From positions 9,028,902-9,092,901 of the forward strand of contig NC_087076.1 in assembly GCF_026151205.1 (NCBI RefSeq): DNA of 64,000 nucleotides, read 5' to 3'. Within the stretch, counting starts at the first letter, position 1. Every line of letters begins with the position of its first letter. Shown here piece by piece: positions 44,177 to 55,913 of this stretch. Source of the DNA: Bolinopsis microptera. Lineage: Eukaryota > Ctenophora > Tentaculata > Lobata > Bolinopsidae. The translations under genes were made by a program, and so were the position numbers. The notes under the pieces are model-generated. The model saw only the letters and a program-made list of their open reading frames with translations. It searched no databases and was not told the DNA's origin.

Positions 44177-44773
44177 AATGATTTCTCCAGTCAGCGAGCA
44201 GCTACTAAAAAATCAAGCAAAGACATTCAAAACAACAGAAGAATAAAGAGTCTATAATTAACTTGGCTATCGTATCAATTGAAATGCAGGTCATGACTCA
44301 GCAGATGTGTGTAGTTCCTCAAAGATGTACCTTTACAAAGCTGCCTATACTTGCGTATTCAGGGCAACTTTGACTGTTTAATTTGAAAACAAAGCTATGG
44401 TTTTGTTCACAGACATGCATGTAATTATACCAAAACCATTGAAATCTGCTCGTACTTGATGATATTGAGGGCAAGGCACGGTATTTTACATTTTGAAACG
44501 AAATGAAATATTTTCCTTCATTCCATCGATTGAATACAAATTGCTGGTGGTACATGATTAATAAAGATGATTGGACTTATCAAATTCTTAAAATAATATA
44601 TTATAGTAATATATGGCAATAGAATGTTATTCTTTATCTATTTTAATGTCTAATGACTACTAGATACTGGCTAGATACTGGCTAGATACTGGCTAGATAC
44701 TGGTCTCACATAACATCTGCCTAATTATTGTGCTAACGAGGTTTTACCAGTTACGATGGCATCTAATACCGCT
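44177..44773. other. 5' flank of the transporter gene
   Basis: Likely promoter side of the - strand gene. It holds a 12-bp repeat (TAGATACTGGC)n at 44660-44705 and nothing else recognised. Confidence 0.5.
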
Positions 44774-45107
44774 CCTACTAAATCGCTCGCCCAAATTTTA
44801 AGAAAATTCTTGTGAAAAGGCCCTTTGGGTATTTTTGGACGCTGATTCCGAATCATCCCCATGACGTAGGGTAAAAATGCTTCACTGGAGAGTTGTGGGC
44901 AGAAAACCGTTTTGGTCACGTAACAGGCTAGTAAACCATGAATTCGATTGTTAAGGGCTTGGGTTAGGGTAAAGGTTGTGATAAGGGTTATGGTTAGCTT
45001 CGGGGTTATGGTTGGGATTAGGGTTTATGTAAAACCGTTTTGTACGGCTGCAAAACCATAAAAACCAAAGTCACGTGAAATTTTTGGCCGAGCGAATTAG
45101 TAAAAGC
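44774..45107. mobile_element. TIR element copy 1 (about 334 bp)
   Basis: The ends ACTAAATCGCTCGCCCAAAT (left) and GGCCGAGCGAATTAGTAAAA (right) are imperfect inverted repeats. Internal blocks AGAAAATTCTTGTGAAAAGG, TTTTTGGACGCTGATT and ATGACGTAGGGTAAAAATGC are shared with copy 2 at 45298. It includes degenerate GGGTTAGGG-like runs. No ORF. Confidence 0.75.
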
Positions 45108-45297
45108 CCGAAATATAACCAGATTTGATGATCATATCACAAGTCATCTTCCTCAAATGGGTTAGGTATCGTGCATTACATATTCCATGCTTAAAGCATC
45201 ATATCAGTAATACCTGCTTTTTGAAAAAAAATTTTAATTTGACCACCTCGGTCCTGCATTTCAGTGTAAACTTTTACAAGATGTGGAAGTAAATAAT

Positions 45298-45724
45298 AAC
45301 TAAATCGCTCCGCACCCAAAATCAAATTTTAAGAAAATTCTTGTGAAAAGGCCCTGAAGGTATAAAAGTAATCTGGTTCTGTGTATTTTTGGACGCTGAT
45401 TCTGAATCACCAACCCCTCGACCCCCCCCCCCCCCCCCCCCCCCCCATGACGTAGGGTAAAAATGCCTCACCTGGAAAGTTATGGACAAAAACTGTTTTG
45501 GTCACATGACAGGCTAGTAAAACACGAATTTGATTGTTTAGGGATCGGGTTATAGGGTTAGGGTTGTGGTTTGGGTTATGGATAGATATTTGGGGTTATG
45601 GTTATGGTTAGGGTAAGGCCCGTTAGGGTTGGGATAAGGGTTTATGTAAAACCGTTTTGTTCGGCTGCAAAACCATAAAAAGCAAAGTCACGTGATAATT
45701 TTTGGCGAGCGAATTAGTAAAAGC
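45298..45724. mobile_element. TIR element copy 2 (about 427 bp) with a 26-C run
   Basis: Same family and orientation as 44774-45107, with an inserted AAGGTATAAAAGTAATCTGG block and a run of about 26 C at 45421-45446. The ends are CTAAATCGCTC and TTTGGCGAGCGAATTAGTAA. Confidence 0.75.
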
Positions 45725-46950
45725 CATCGATATTACCGCTTGATTTTTTCTTCCGGCCCATGAAAACCTAAATTTTGTAATACTTGAAGTTGAGGCATGA
45801 AATAAAAAGCAAAATTGATATGCAGGCACGATCAGTGGTCTGATATTTAACGGCAGGATCTTTTTTATATTGGGGATTGGCAAGACATTTTTAAACATGT
45901 GACCATTTTATTGTTCATGGCATATAATTATATTATGTTCTTGAAAATTTTATCAAATTTGATGCAGTTGATTTATACTTATAGATTTATATGCATGAAT
46001 CTAAATGTTACGTCATTTTTTAATTTAACTTAAACGCAGTGATAAACGGTCACGTACCATTTTGGATTAATTTCTGGTCAATTTAGAATTCTGTGGAACC
46101 ACATGAATATATCGTATAACGAGCGGTAATTACGCCTAAAATTTACTTTCCGGTAACACTAGGTCAGTTGATCAAATAATATTTGATCAAAATTGAAAAT
46201 TGGAGCAGTTAATTTTCCGCATATTACCACCACATATAAAGTGTATACCGAATGCTTGCGGAGCACAGTTTCGTTTCGTTTTGTTTTGTTAATTTGGTAT
46301 AGTTATAACTCTTCTTTCGAAACAATTACCCTCGTACGTTTTGAATAATCGCTTCTTCTTTTGGAGTTGACACAGGTTACTAAATGTCAGTACAAAGGAA
46401 TAATTTTAAACTGGCAGCTTTTTTAAACCGCGCTCTACTGTGAACACCAAGCCTCTTATTCACTACGATATTAATGTAAGGGCCTCCGATATCTTAAGTA
46501 AAGAATTGTTGAATAAGTATCTGTCTTGCTGATCTAATAAATATACAGTCTATTGAATGAGCTATATAGAATAATTATATTACCGCTTTGTCACAGAGCG
46601 GTAGTCAGAATAAATTAAAAAGATTATTTATATCCTAAAATCCCAACATTAAAGTTGATGTTACAACAGAATTTCTACAACTATAAGTTTTCGCCAGTGA
46701 TCTTTAGTTTTTACCAGTCATTTGCCTGGTTTCACTTTGTCTGTCAAGAGCCGTAAAGCTCCCTACTAACCACTACAAACATAAGCTAAATCTTGCAAAA
46801 CCTATCCAAATTTCTTTTTGGTTAGTGTCCGAATGACCTTGGGACCATCTAAAATTAGGGTCACCAAAATAATTCCCGTAAAAAAGTAGCGCAAGTGAAC
46901 GTGAGCAACCAAATTGGTAGCGTAGTGAAAGAACTGCAGTATATATATTG
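45725..46950. other. AT-rich intergenic DNA
   Basis: No gene or repeat recognised. Confidence 0.55.
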
Positions 46951-46956
46951 TCATTA

Positions 46957-47435
46957 CCTAAGATGAGAAGTACGAATGAGTCGGACTTTTCAATTTACTC
47001 GTATTGTACGTACTTTTCAATTCTACTGAAAAGTCCTCCTCTAGAAATCGATGGAAGAGTTCTAAATCGCATGTTACGGACTAATATTGAGCGTTTTCAA
47101 AAACTTGTGTTTTTATATTCCAATCGTCGATCGCGATTAACTTAAAGTTTAAATTTAAGAGAAACAAGCTGTTTAAATTAGTAAATTGTCTAGTAATTTT
47201 GTAGAATTTTTGTTTTACTTGCCTGGCCTAAGAATTCTGTGTTTAATTTGTTCGCGAACGGTATATTTTCTCTAACATCGGCAATTAACAATTACATTTT
47301 ACAACGGCCCCGATGATAATAATTCAAAAACAAAAAAATTCTATCTGAATCGTACGTCGTATGAGTCGGACTTTTCAAAGTTGCGTACAAGTGCGTACTT
47401 TTCCCCCTAAACGAGTCCGTACTCCTCATCTTAGG
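46957..47435. mobile_element. 479-bp MITE with intact target-site duplication
   Basis: The ends are CCTAAGATGAGAAGTACG (46957) and, inverted, CCTAAGATGAGGAGTACG (47435), one mismatch in 18. TCATTA directly flanks both sides (46951-46956 and 47436-47441). The motif GAGTCGGACTTTTCAA occurs near both ends in direct orientation. No ORF. Confidence 0.88.
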
Positions 47436-48028
47436 TCATTACTGCTTGAATTGAAATGTTTCTTGACTTTCGCGTGGCAGAAGTTATGCTACTTTCCTCG
47501 TTTCAAGATTTTAAAACATAATAAGTTTTAAAGAAGTTATGAAATCCTCTGAGGAATAAAACTTAATTTTCAACCGAATTTCTTTGTATATCAGGAATGA
47601 AATTTTGATATTTCTTGCAATCCTTTCTCCAGCTCAAAGACTAAATTCTTTTGTCCAAGATATTTCAATACCCTGCGTTTAAAAGTTGAGTTCCAGCCGC
47701 ATTTATTGCACCTTGAGTAGCGGATCGAATTTATGTAATCAAGATTTAATAATTCTAATTATGAGAATGACATTGAAACACATATAAGCATGTTACGTAA
47801 CACACTCGGAGCGGAATTCCGATTTTATTATAGATTCTCGAATGCAGATTGGAAATATTCCTGGCTATAATAGTTAACTCCCATTGAAACAACTCCTCTC
47901 GGACGACAGTTGTTTCATTCCGTAACTTAAACTAAAATCCCGTGTTCCAATTATCCAATTAGGGTCAATAACGAATTGAAAGCCATTAGACATGCAAGGA
48001 TCTGTTCCTAAAACAGAACCTAAGGACC

Positions 48029-48135
48029 TAGGGCGCGATTAAAGTGGTAGACTGTGTTCCCAGAAACATCAGTGAGAGTCTGGCCACCTGCCGACTGTGT
48101 TCCGAACCGGCCAGGCTAGAAACCTTGGACTACAA
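48029..48135 (+). CDS. Possible isolated coding exon (CRLC motif)
   Basis: Between an acceptor CCTAG and a donor GTAAAT lies an open frame of 35 codons reading VVDCVPRNISESLATCRLCS then EPARLETLDYK. The CxxC pair might belong to a zinc-binding module. It ends in phase 2, which does not match the first recognised exon of the FLYWCH/BTB gene, so linking exons would be needed. No partner exon was identified. Confidence 0.3.
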
Positions 48136-48659
48136 GTAAATCATCCTTCTAGCTGTCTATATCAGGGCGATCGCTGTAAAGCGAACCAGCTCTCAATTGT
48201 CTTAAACCAATAGCTTTTTCCTTTAAAAAGGCTGATTTTACCCGGGTAAAAAATGTAATATGTCACTCCTTGACCAGGCTGGAGTAATAGAGGAGGAGAG
48301 ACCGAGCATTTTAATATCCCGTTTAACCGTTCCCAGGGTATCGTGAACAGAGGACCGGATCTTGCACAGCTCGAGTAGGAGCGCAATTATCGAGCACCGC
48401 GTGAACGAGAGCTTAATTAGCACACCATTACAAAATTGGAACTGAGCGGTGACATTCGGCGAAGTTTTGACGTTTGACTCCAGTCTTTGGTTACAAGCGG
48501 CCGAGTAGCTGGTGAAAAATTAATTAAATTTTAAGTAAAGTGAAAATGAAGATGAGTGAGGAGAAGGTGGCGACGTGGGTTGTACGATGCTTGTCCTGGT
48601 TCTGCACGTGCGACTACATGCTCCTCTACAACCTGACAAAACGTTCCCATGACAACTGA

Positions 48660-51600
48660 GAGGAGGAAACGGACACCTGCCCTGCATGACACATCATCGA
48701 CCGAATATTTAGCTTGAAAATATTTTAATGACACACTAATTTGGGGTAAAATTGCTGTTGAAAATGGTCATTATAAGTTTAGAGGGTTGTGAAATTTTAA
48801 GTCACCAAATCCAAATAGATCACGACGGAGATAACCTCTGGTGACGAATGCACGATAATAATTCACAACTCTGCTCTTATTTTAGGCTATCGTAATTTGA
48901 GGGTACGGAAACGGGAAACCAGAAGTCGCTGATGTAAAAACACTACCAAACTATTCTGCAGGGCGTGCACTAATTTGTTCATTGAAGATGTTTCGATGTA
49001 ACAGGAGGTCAGAGAGGCCGGAGGGGCGTACGTGATTGAGAATTACAGTTTTCTTCGCAATTAACAATTATTAAATATCCTGTGATACAATCTCATACAT
49101 AAAATAATGGCATAATTATTTTTTAGCAACTCGATCCCCACACCTCTGCGATTGCCCCTGTCAACACGAGAGTATAGCCCCGGGACATGTCCCCCTCGAG
49201 GGTGGGGTTGTTAACGAGATTGATTAGCTAGTGATCCGCTCTCTTCTGTTTTTACTTGAACTTCAACAGTTTTTTTGGCAGTGACAACCCGACTCCAGGG
49301 TCCTGGTGTTCTGGAGGTTGACGGGGCCAGAGTGCTGAAACGGCACGCCTTTTATTCAGAACCCCAAATAACTAATAATCTTCATCACTTCTTTTATCTG
49401 GCTTCAGGTTTAATTAACTTTTTGGTCACCTAGTACTGTGTGAGCACAAATGGTAACGAATGGTAACAGTTTAAGTTTTAACCGTGAGACGTACTTTTTC
49501 GAGACCCGGGCCCCGGACTAAGGAAGGAATAGTTTGAGACACAAAGGTCAAAATAATTACTGGGAACCCGTCAATTGGACGACTTTCTTTGATCCTAAAC
49601 GAGAAGAACTTTTTCAGATAGAACCATAGAAACACATACTTTGTATCTAGACGGGTAGAATCAACTTCCTGTGCACATGAAAAGAAGTTGACAAATGAAG
49701 TGGCTATTACTCAAGTACCGCAGACTCACTCTTAGTCAAATATCACGGTCCGCTGAGAATAATCCTAGATATTCGGTCACGTGATTAATTGAGGCTGTCC
49801 TATTGGCTGGTCATTCTAACCCGGTCCAGTGAACCGTCAAATTTGTGTGTTTCACGTGATAGGGGCCTATTAGTGTGATACCATGAGTGTGACACTGATA
49901 CTTTCTGTTTGTTGACATTTGCAGTGTTATGGTAACAAAGAGTATCGTTTATTTCCCAGAGGATCTGTTTTCTTAACTGAAAGTCCGTGAAACTCTCCCA
50001 AGTAGAACAATAGCTCCCTGTCTACGTTTAGACCCAGATATTACTCACCGGCCAATGTCTATTGTTCTCTCCGTGTCAGCTTTAGAGTGCGATATACTGA
50101 TTGATCAACAGAATCGTTGCCTGATGATCTTGCTCAGGTTGTGACTTATTGCATGACGAGGGAGCGTGTTCCCTCCAAAACTAACCGAAATGCCGTGTCT
50201 AGTTAGTCTGGGATGGGAATAATTTCAAACGTACACAATGATCATATATACAGGGTCCAGTGAACGCCATCTTAATTAATACTGCCGCCAACGACCTACT
50301 CAATTCGACCAAATGACTGTTGCTCCAGGAATTTATTTTAATTTCCGTTGATTCAATTTGATAGAGTCCCCAGGAAATGTTCGTAGCTTGAAAACAGTTT
50401 TCAGTAAGTTTTCAGATTAGAATTTGAAATTATTGGAGTTCTCTAAGTCACAAATTTAAGTGGGGACTAAAGTGCAGTTCATTAAGGCAGTATCATACAC
50501 AATTCACAATTTAATCCAAATACCAAAATTATTATTCAAAATTTAATTAAATTCAAATAGCTGGTTATTGTCGTAAACTCCACGTTTAAAGTTACAAGGT
50601 TTTCTCCCCGTCATTGCTTCCCTCGACCTCGCCAGCGAAAGACTTGCACAGCGGCTGCAACCATAGAGGCACACGTCAGCTGTTGGTTCACGTGACCATC
50701 TTTCCGTCACGTGACAGCAAAACCACCAATTGTGAAGCATCAGGTGCCGTTGATATGGCAACGCGCGTCAGAAAATCTGTCACGTGATATAAGGAATAAG
50801 TAGCGCGCGCGTGATAGGGACTTGTTATTTGAAGTTGAACCAAACACGCGTTCACTCGGTCTTAACCAAAATCAGTCCCTGACAACTTGTGAAGCTTGAA
50901 TGGCGCCTTTCTTTTCCAGTTTCCTTTGCTTTCTCCCGCTTCTCTCAGGATCTCCAATCTTTGGTTGTTATCGCTGGTTTGTTTACCTTAATTAGATGAT
51001 ATATACCGTTTGAGCTGAGGTCATCTACAAGTGCCACCCCCTTCTGGCCCTCCTCATGAATAAATCGTAATCGAATTTGCGTTCAATGGAACACACTTAT
51101 GCAGTTTTGATAATTCATAAAGTACGAATAAAATGCCTGATCCGATTCTATTGTAGTAGATTGCCGGTCATAATGATAAATTATGGCCGCCTATTAACAT
51201 AGTCTGAAAATGTAAATCAAGATATGCCTCTGGATGTGGTTCGTTGCACCTTGCTCGACCGGCGATAGTGAAGATTTTCAAGATCTCTTCTGCCTTCTCA
51301 GCCGTACCTTGTTGTAAATACATATATTGCCTGTATTAGCGATTATATCATTATTGACATCATCCCCGTAACCGCATCATACTTAGAAACATTGTTAATG
51401 GATATTATATACAGCCCAGTATTACTGAATTATTCCCTCATATCAGCAACAATTCTCAGTATGTTATTTGTATCAAACTTCGTTTAGAATTCAAAAGATC
51501 ATAGTGCGCTCACATCTCATTTAGATGCAGGCACCCTTTGATCTATACCATCGCGGGAAGTTTTTTGACTCGAAATGATAACTCATGATAAGCTTGTTCA

Positions 51601-54600
51601 CATTTATTAGGAGGTAAAGTCAAAGATATCATAACTAAAAGTAAGGAGGAAATAGTGTTGGCGCTCAGTCCTTTGTGGCAAATTATTTGCCGAGTTTAGC
51701 GATCTTATACTTGCTGCCAGTGTTTCTTGGGAGTTGTGACCGCCTCTGTTTTCTGTTAAATATGTTGGTTACTATAGCTAAGTCAAGGGTTCATATCTTA
51801 TCAAAATATGCTGTTTCATAGAAAATGTCATTATTATTTTATGTTCTGATTTATAATTGTCATAGTATTCTGGTAAGAAATAATGTTATAAAGGAGTAAG
51901 ATCGTTACACTCAAATTGGTGTAAGCTCATTTCCGTGATTTATCCAGGTCCTTTATAATATCAATTACTGTTAGCTGCTACTAAATGTAAGTCCAAGATA
52001 AGTATAAATATGTGACAATATACTTATCAGCATTTTGCAAAACCTGCACAAACTGGAAAATTTCTCTTATCTTGACTACGATAAATGTGTTTACTTAACT
52101 AGAATTCTATCCACAATTAATGTCTAATGTTAAAAATATCATTTCACCTCACTATATTACACAACCACCAGACAGTTTTATCTCAATGTTCAATGTTCTC
52201 AATTTAGAAGCTAGCAACTATTAAATAGCAGTCTTCCAGTTCAATCCTAGTCTCATTTCACACTTGTTAGATTCACACGTATTATTTACCGGACATCAAG
52301 ATACCATGGTACGGAATAGTTCTCCAATCTGTGATGTAATCTGTGCAAACAGGGCCATTATTAACATTAAACATGACTGGTGAGTTTATAGCGATTACCG
52401 CTCTCTTAGGATAACTACCTTGGTAACTCGCTGCTGTCTCTAACTGTCTCTAACCTGTAATATGTTAGTAGTCAGCTCCCTCACCCTCCTTCTTTAAAGA
52501 CACTGATAATAGCAATTGCTAACGGTTTCCTCCTGTTTTGACATGTGTCTAGAGACTTGTGCTGCATTCCTTGGGAAAATCTAATTGTGGCTTTGTGGAT
52601 TTACAGGCCAGTTTACTTGTCATATCATGAGCACCAATTTTGGTGGAGAAGAGAGCAGCCGCCCTGTCTAAAATACAGCATGCATCTGCCACAAGTCTCA
52701 CTCCGAGTCATTGTGGCACATTTAGTTGGGGGCCTGATCTTGACTGGCAAAACGGCTCCAGCGAGGCAGTCAAACCTAACTGTCAAACCCTCCCGTGAGC
52801 GTACCACCCTGCCAAGCCACAACACGGGTTGCTCGTCACGTGACATGTCTCCCATTGGTGCGGACAAGTCATGTGGGCGGTTTCCAGGGTTTTGATCGGC
52901 TTATGGGTTAATTGTCACGTGGTTTTGTCGTGTCCGGTGGTCGGTATTGCGCTTCACAGAACTCCTGTGTTTGTTGGGTCTACTGATCAATATGAGCTCT
53001 TGTCTTGCTGCTGTTGGTACGATAAATTGCCGCAAATTACGCCAACGATTTTTGTTTGTGATCCGGGACTTTTTGCCATTATCAACAGCAGTCTAACGAT
53101 CCTGATATTACCCTGGGCTTACGAGATCTGTACCTCTGTCTAAATTAAATATTTGCTTTGCTCCTGCTCCGTCACCAGGCGAGCTATTTACTCCCTGATT
53201 GTTTAGGGAAACGCTTACTAATTGGGCTACTACTATCAACCAGGTTAATAATTTGATTTTACGTTGGACAAAGTAGATGATTAGCATAAGTTGTTGTTAT
53301 TTTGACAAGAACTTTGAAGTGGTTCTAAATGGAAGGCTCCCCTTTTCAGCGGACAATCTTATATTTTACCGACCTTTCATCATCGGATGAGAATCTGACT
53401 TTGCCCCTTCCGACTGGTGTTTTGAGCTGAACCGCTTCTCTACTGTGATTGGTCAGTGAGTATGACATCATGTGATAGGACGGCTCTGATTGGTCCATGT
53501 CAACCGCGGTTGATCGTTGATTGGGTGGTTTTGTTTAATGGGTCAGTTATATGTCCTTGCTAATATTTTCGCATTGTCACGAGTCATTTTGCTTTTAACG
53601 CACAAAATTCCCAGAGCTATTTAAGCCTGCCCAAAGTACTGTAAAAATTATAAGTTGCTCTTCAAAGGACTTTCCCTCAAATTGCAATGAATAATCCATC
53701 AGCTCACCATTTGTCGTCTACGAGATGGTTTTTAGATAGAGAGTGATTTAACGGCGGGTAACTCTGTCAAAATCCACTTCCCCCGATCCTCCACTTTATC
53801 TGCTGGCAGATTCTTCTCCCGGCTAAATTTGCAAGCTCTTTTTCTTTTTCAGACAGACCAGCCCACTTTACGAATCGATACAAGTTTTACGTTTGACTAC
53901 GATTACTCTTCTTTCCTGTCCACTGATTGGCCGAAAAGCACTCCATGATACAAATTCCAGCCGTCTGATTGGTTGATCTCTTAAAACGGCCCGACGTGAA
54001 GTTCATTTCAAATGATTCAGCACAATCAGTTAAATCTCGGAGTCAATCTAACTTGCTGGATCTTTTGAAGCATGCAAATTATTTGTTATTTACGATTTGA
54101 TCGTCGTTTGTCTAGAAATATTGCGGCAATTTATAAAGAACTGGTTCTCCATTTACTTTTTGCATTATGTATGAGAATTTTGAGTCAAAAACGTTCCGTC
54201 TAAGTTGTCTATCGGAGCGATCGCCGCTCTCTTTCTAGTTTCTTAACTTTTAACATTTTTGACCTGCTCGACTTGATAACTGTATACATCATGTATCTGT
54301 TTTGTGTCGCCGTCATATTCCGCCAGAATTGCATGCTCATCAATTCTATATAAGCTGTTTAATTTCCAAAATGGGCATTTCGTAAGTACTACCAGTACCC
54401 AGAAAGGTTCGTTAGAATAATCGGTTAGTTTTGCTAGGAGAGATCGAGGACTAATGTCCCCTCAAGTTGACCTGGTGTCCTATGAGGTCGTATGTCTATA
54501 AAATTCTGATAGATTTTCTCTCTCTACTACCTCCGTGTGATATAACTAAGACCGGTGGCAATAAAATCCCAAAATACGTTCATATTTACAATCGGTAAAT

Positions 54601-55905
54601 TGTCTATTTTGTTGCTCTCTCAGCGCTCGCTCTCTCTCGCTCTCTCTCTCTCTCTCGCTCTCTCTCTCACTCTCTCTAGTTACCATAACCAGTTAGACTA
54701 GTGGCCTTTGAAAAAGATGGTGTGTTGTCAGTCATTAGCTGACTAATTATCGCAAGGGGCTATTTCACCTACTTTCAAACTACCCGAAATAATCGTGTCA
54801 AGAAATGTTAATGTGATCGGGATGGCTACCCCGTGCGACCGGGCAATTATTGGCCGACAGTCCTGCCCCCCGTAAATTCTCATTGAACAGATTGCACCGT
54901 CTTGCTCTCATTTATAGTGCTCCACATCTCTGGAATTGAGAGAAAGTGGTTACGGTGATTGCTTTTTGACAAGACCCCTGTTCACCTTAATCTGCGTTGA
55001 AAAGGGTAGCGTGTTTAAAGGTGCCCCGGACCGTATTACCCTCTCCCTCCTCTCTCAACTGATTATTTCTCCGTCTGTGATTGAGCCGAGGCCTTTGCAC
55101 GTGCAAGTTTTTGATTTCTCAGACTATTGCCGTTTTATATTAGAGTAATAGGCCCGGCGCGTTGTGAGTCCAACTAGCTATTTCTCTTGACCTGCTCAGA
55201 GTGATTTTAACGTCAATATACTGGAGCAATTAATTTGCTGTCTAACATCCTTTCGTTTCGTGCCTCCGTCGACCTTATATGGAACACATTTGGCTTTTGA
55301 GTACCGATCATGATTTTTGTCAGGTTCGATTTTCTAACAATTACATTATATTTATAATTATATGGCACTTAAACGCTTAACAATGAGCAATATAAGAGCA
55401 CCACCCTTATAAGTTAAAGTCGTCTAAAATGTAACCAGCTCCTCTCAAGGCTCAACACTCGACCAGCTTAAGTGTTGAGGAACCAGTGACAACTGCAGCT
55501 CCTCGTCACCTACTGGTCTTTCATTACTGTTCACTGTTCAGGATCCGGTGCTCTCAGCTGATGGCAAAATATTCCTCAAGTTATATCATCTGTAACTACA
55601 TTTTTAGATATCTCAAGCTCTTTAACCATAGCTCCCTGGTCATATATTGCCGGGGTTAGGTTTCTTGGAAAATGGTTTTCATCGTTCCTCAGAACGCTGA
55701 ACATCACCATTTTTAGACTTGACAATAACTTTAATAAACGAGGGGCATACATTGTCAAATGGCACTGTGCAGTGCAGATAGTAAAATAGCCTCAAGATAT
55801 AATATATTATCTATATATTACATATATTAACCAGCACTTCATATTCCAGCGCTAGTATAATTGTTACCGCTCTTCCCCTTTCCGCACTAACCGTACTTTT
55901 ATCTT
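48660..55905. other. Long gene-poor stretch upstream of the FLYWCH/BTB gene
   Basis: 7.2 kb with no recognisable exon. It has scattered CACGTG/TCACGTGA sites (49790, 50690, 50780, 52840), a CpG-richer zone around 52.5-55.2 kb and a (TC)n run at 54610-54680. Open frames near 52545-52895 on both strands look like chance. It may hold the promoter and distal 5' exons of the downstream gene. Confidence 0.5.
54608..54680. repeat. (TC)n microsatellite
   Basis: CTCTCTCTCGCTCTCTC-type pyrimidine run of about 70 bases, interrupted by G and A. Confidence 0.93.
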
Positions 55906-55913
55906 AGTGTTTG

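Noticed and set aside
44950-45640. Telomere-like GGGTTAGGG stretches
   Set aside because: Short and degenerate, and shared by the two copies of a TIR element, so they are part of the element rather than a telomere or telomere insertion.
52545-52895. 116-codon ORF
   Set aside because: There is an overlapping ORF on the other strand, no family resemblance and no splice context; it is likely chance in a GC-richer zone.
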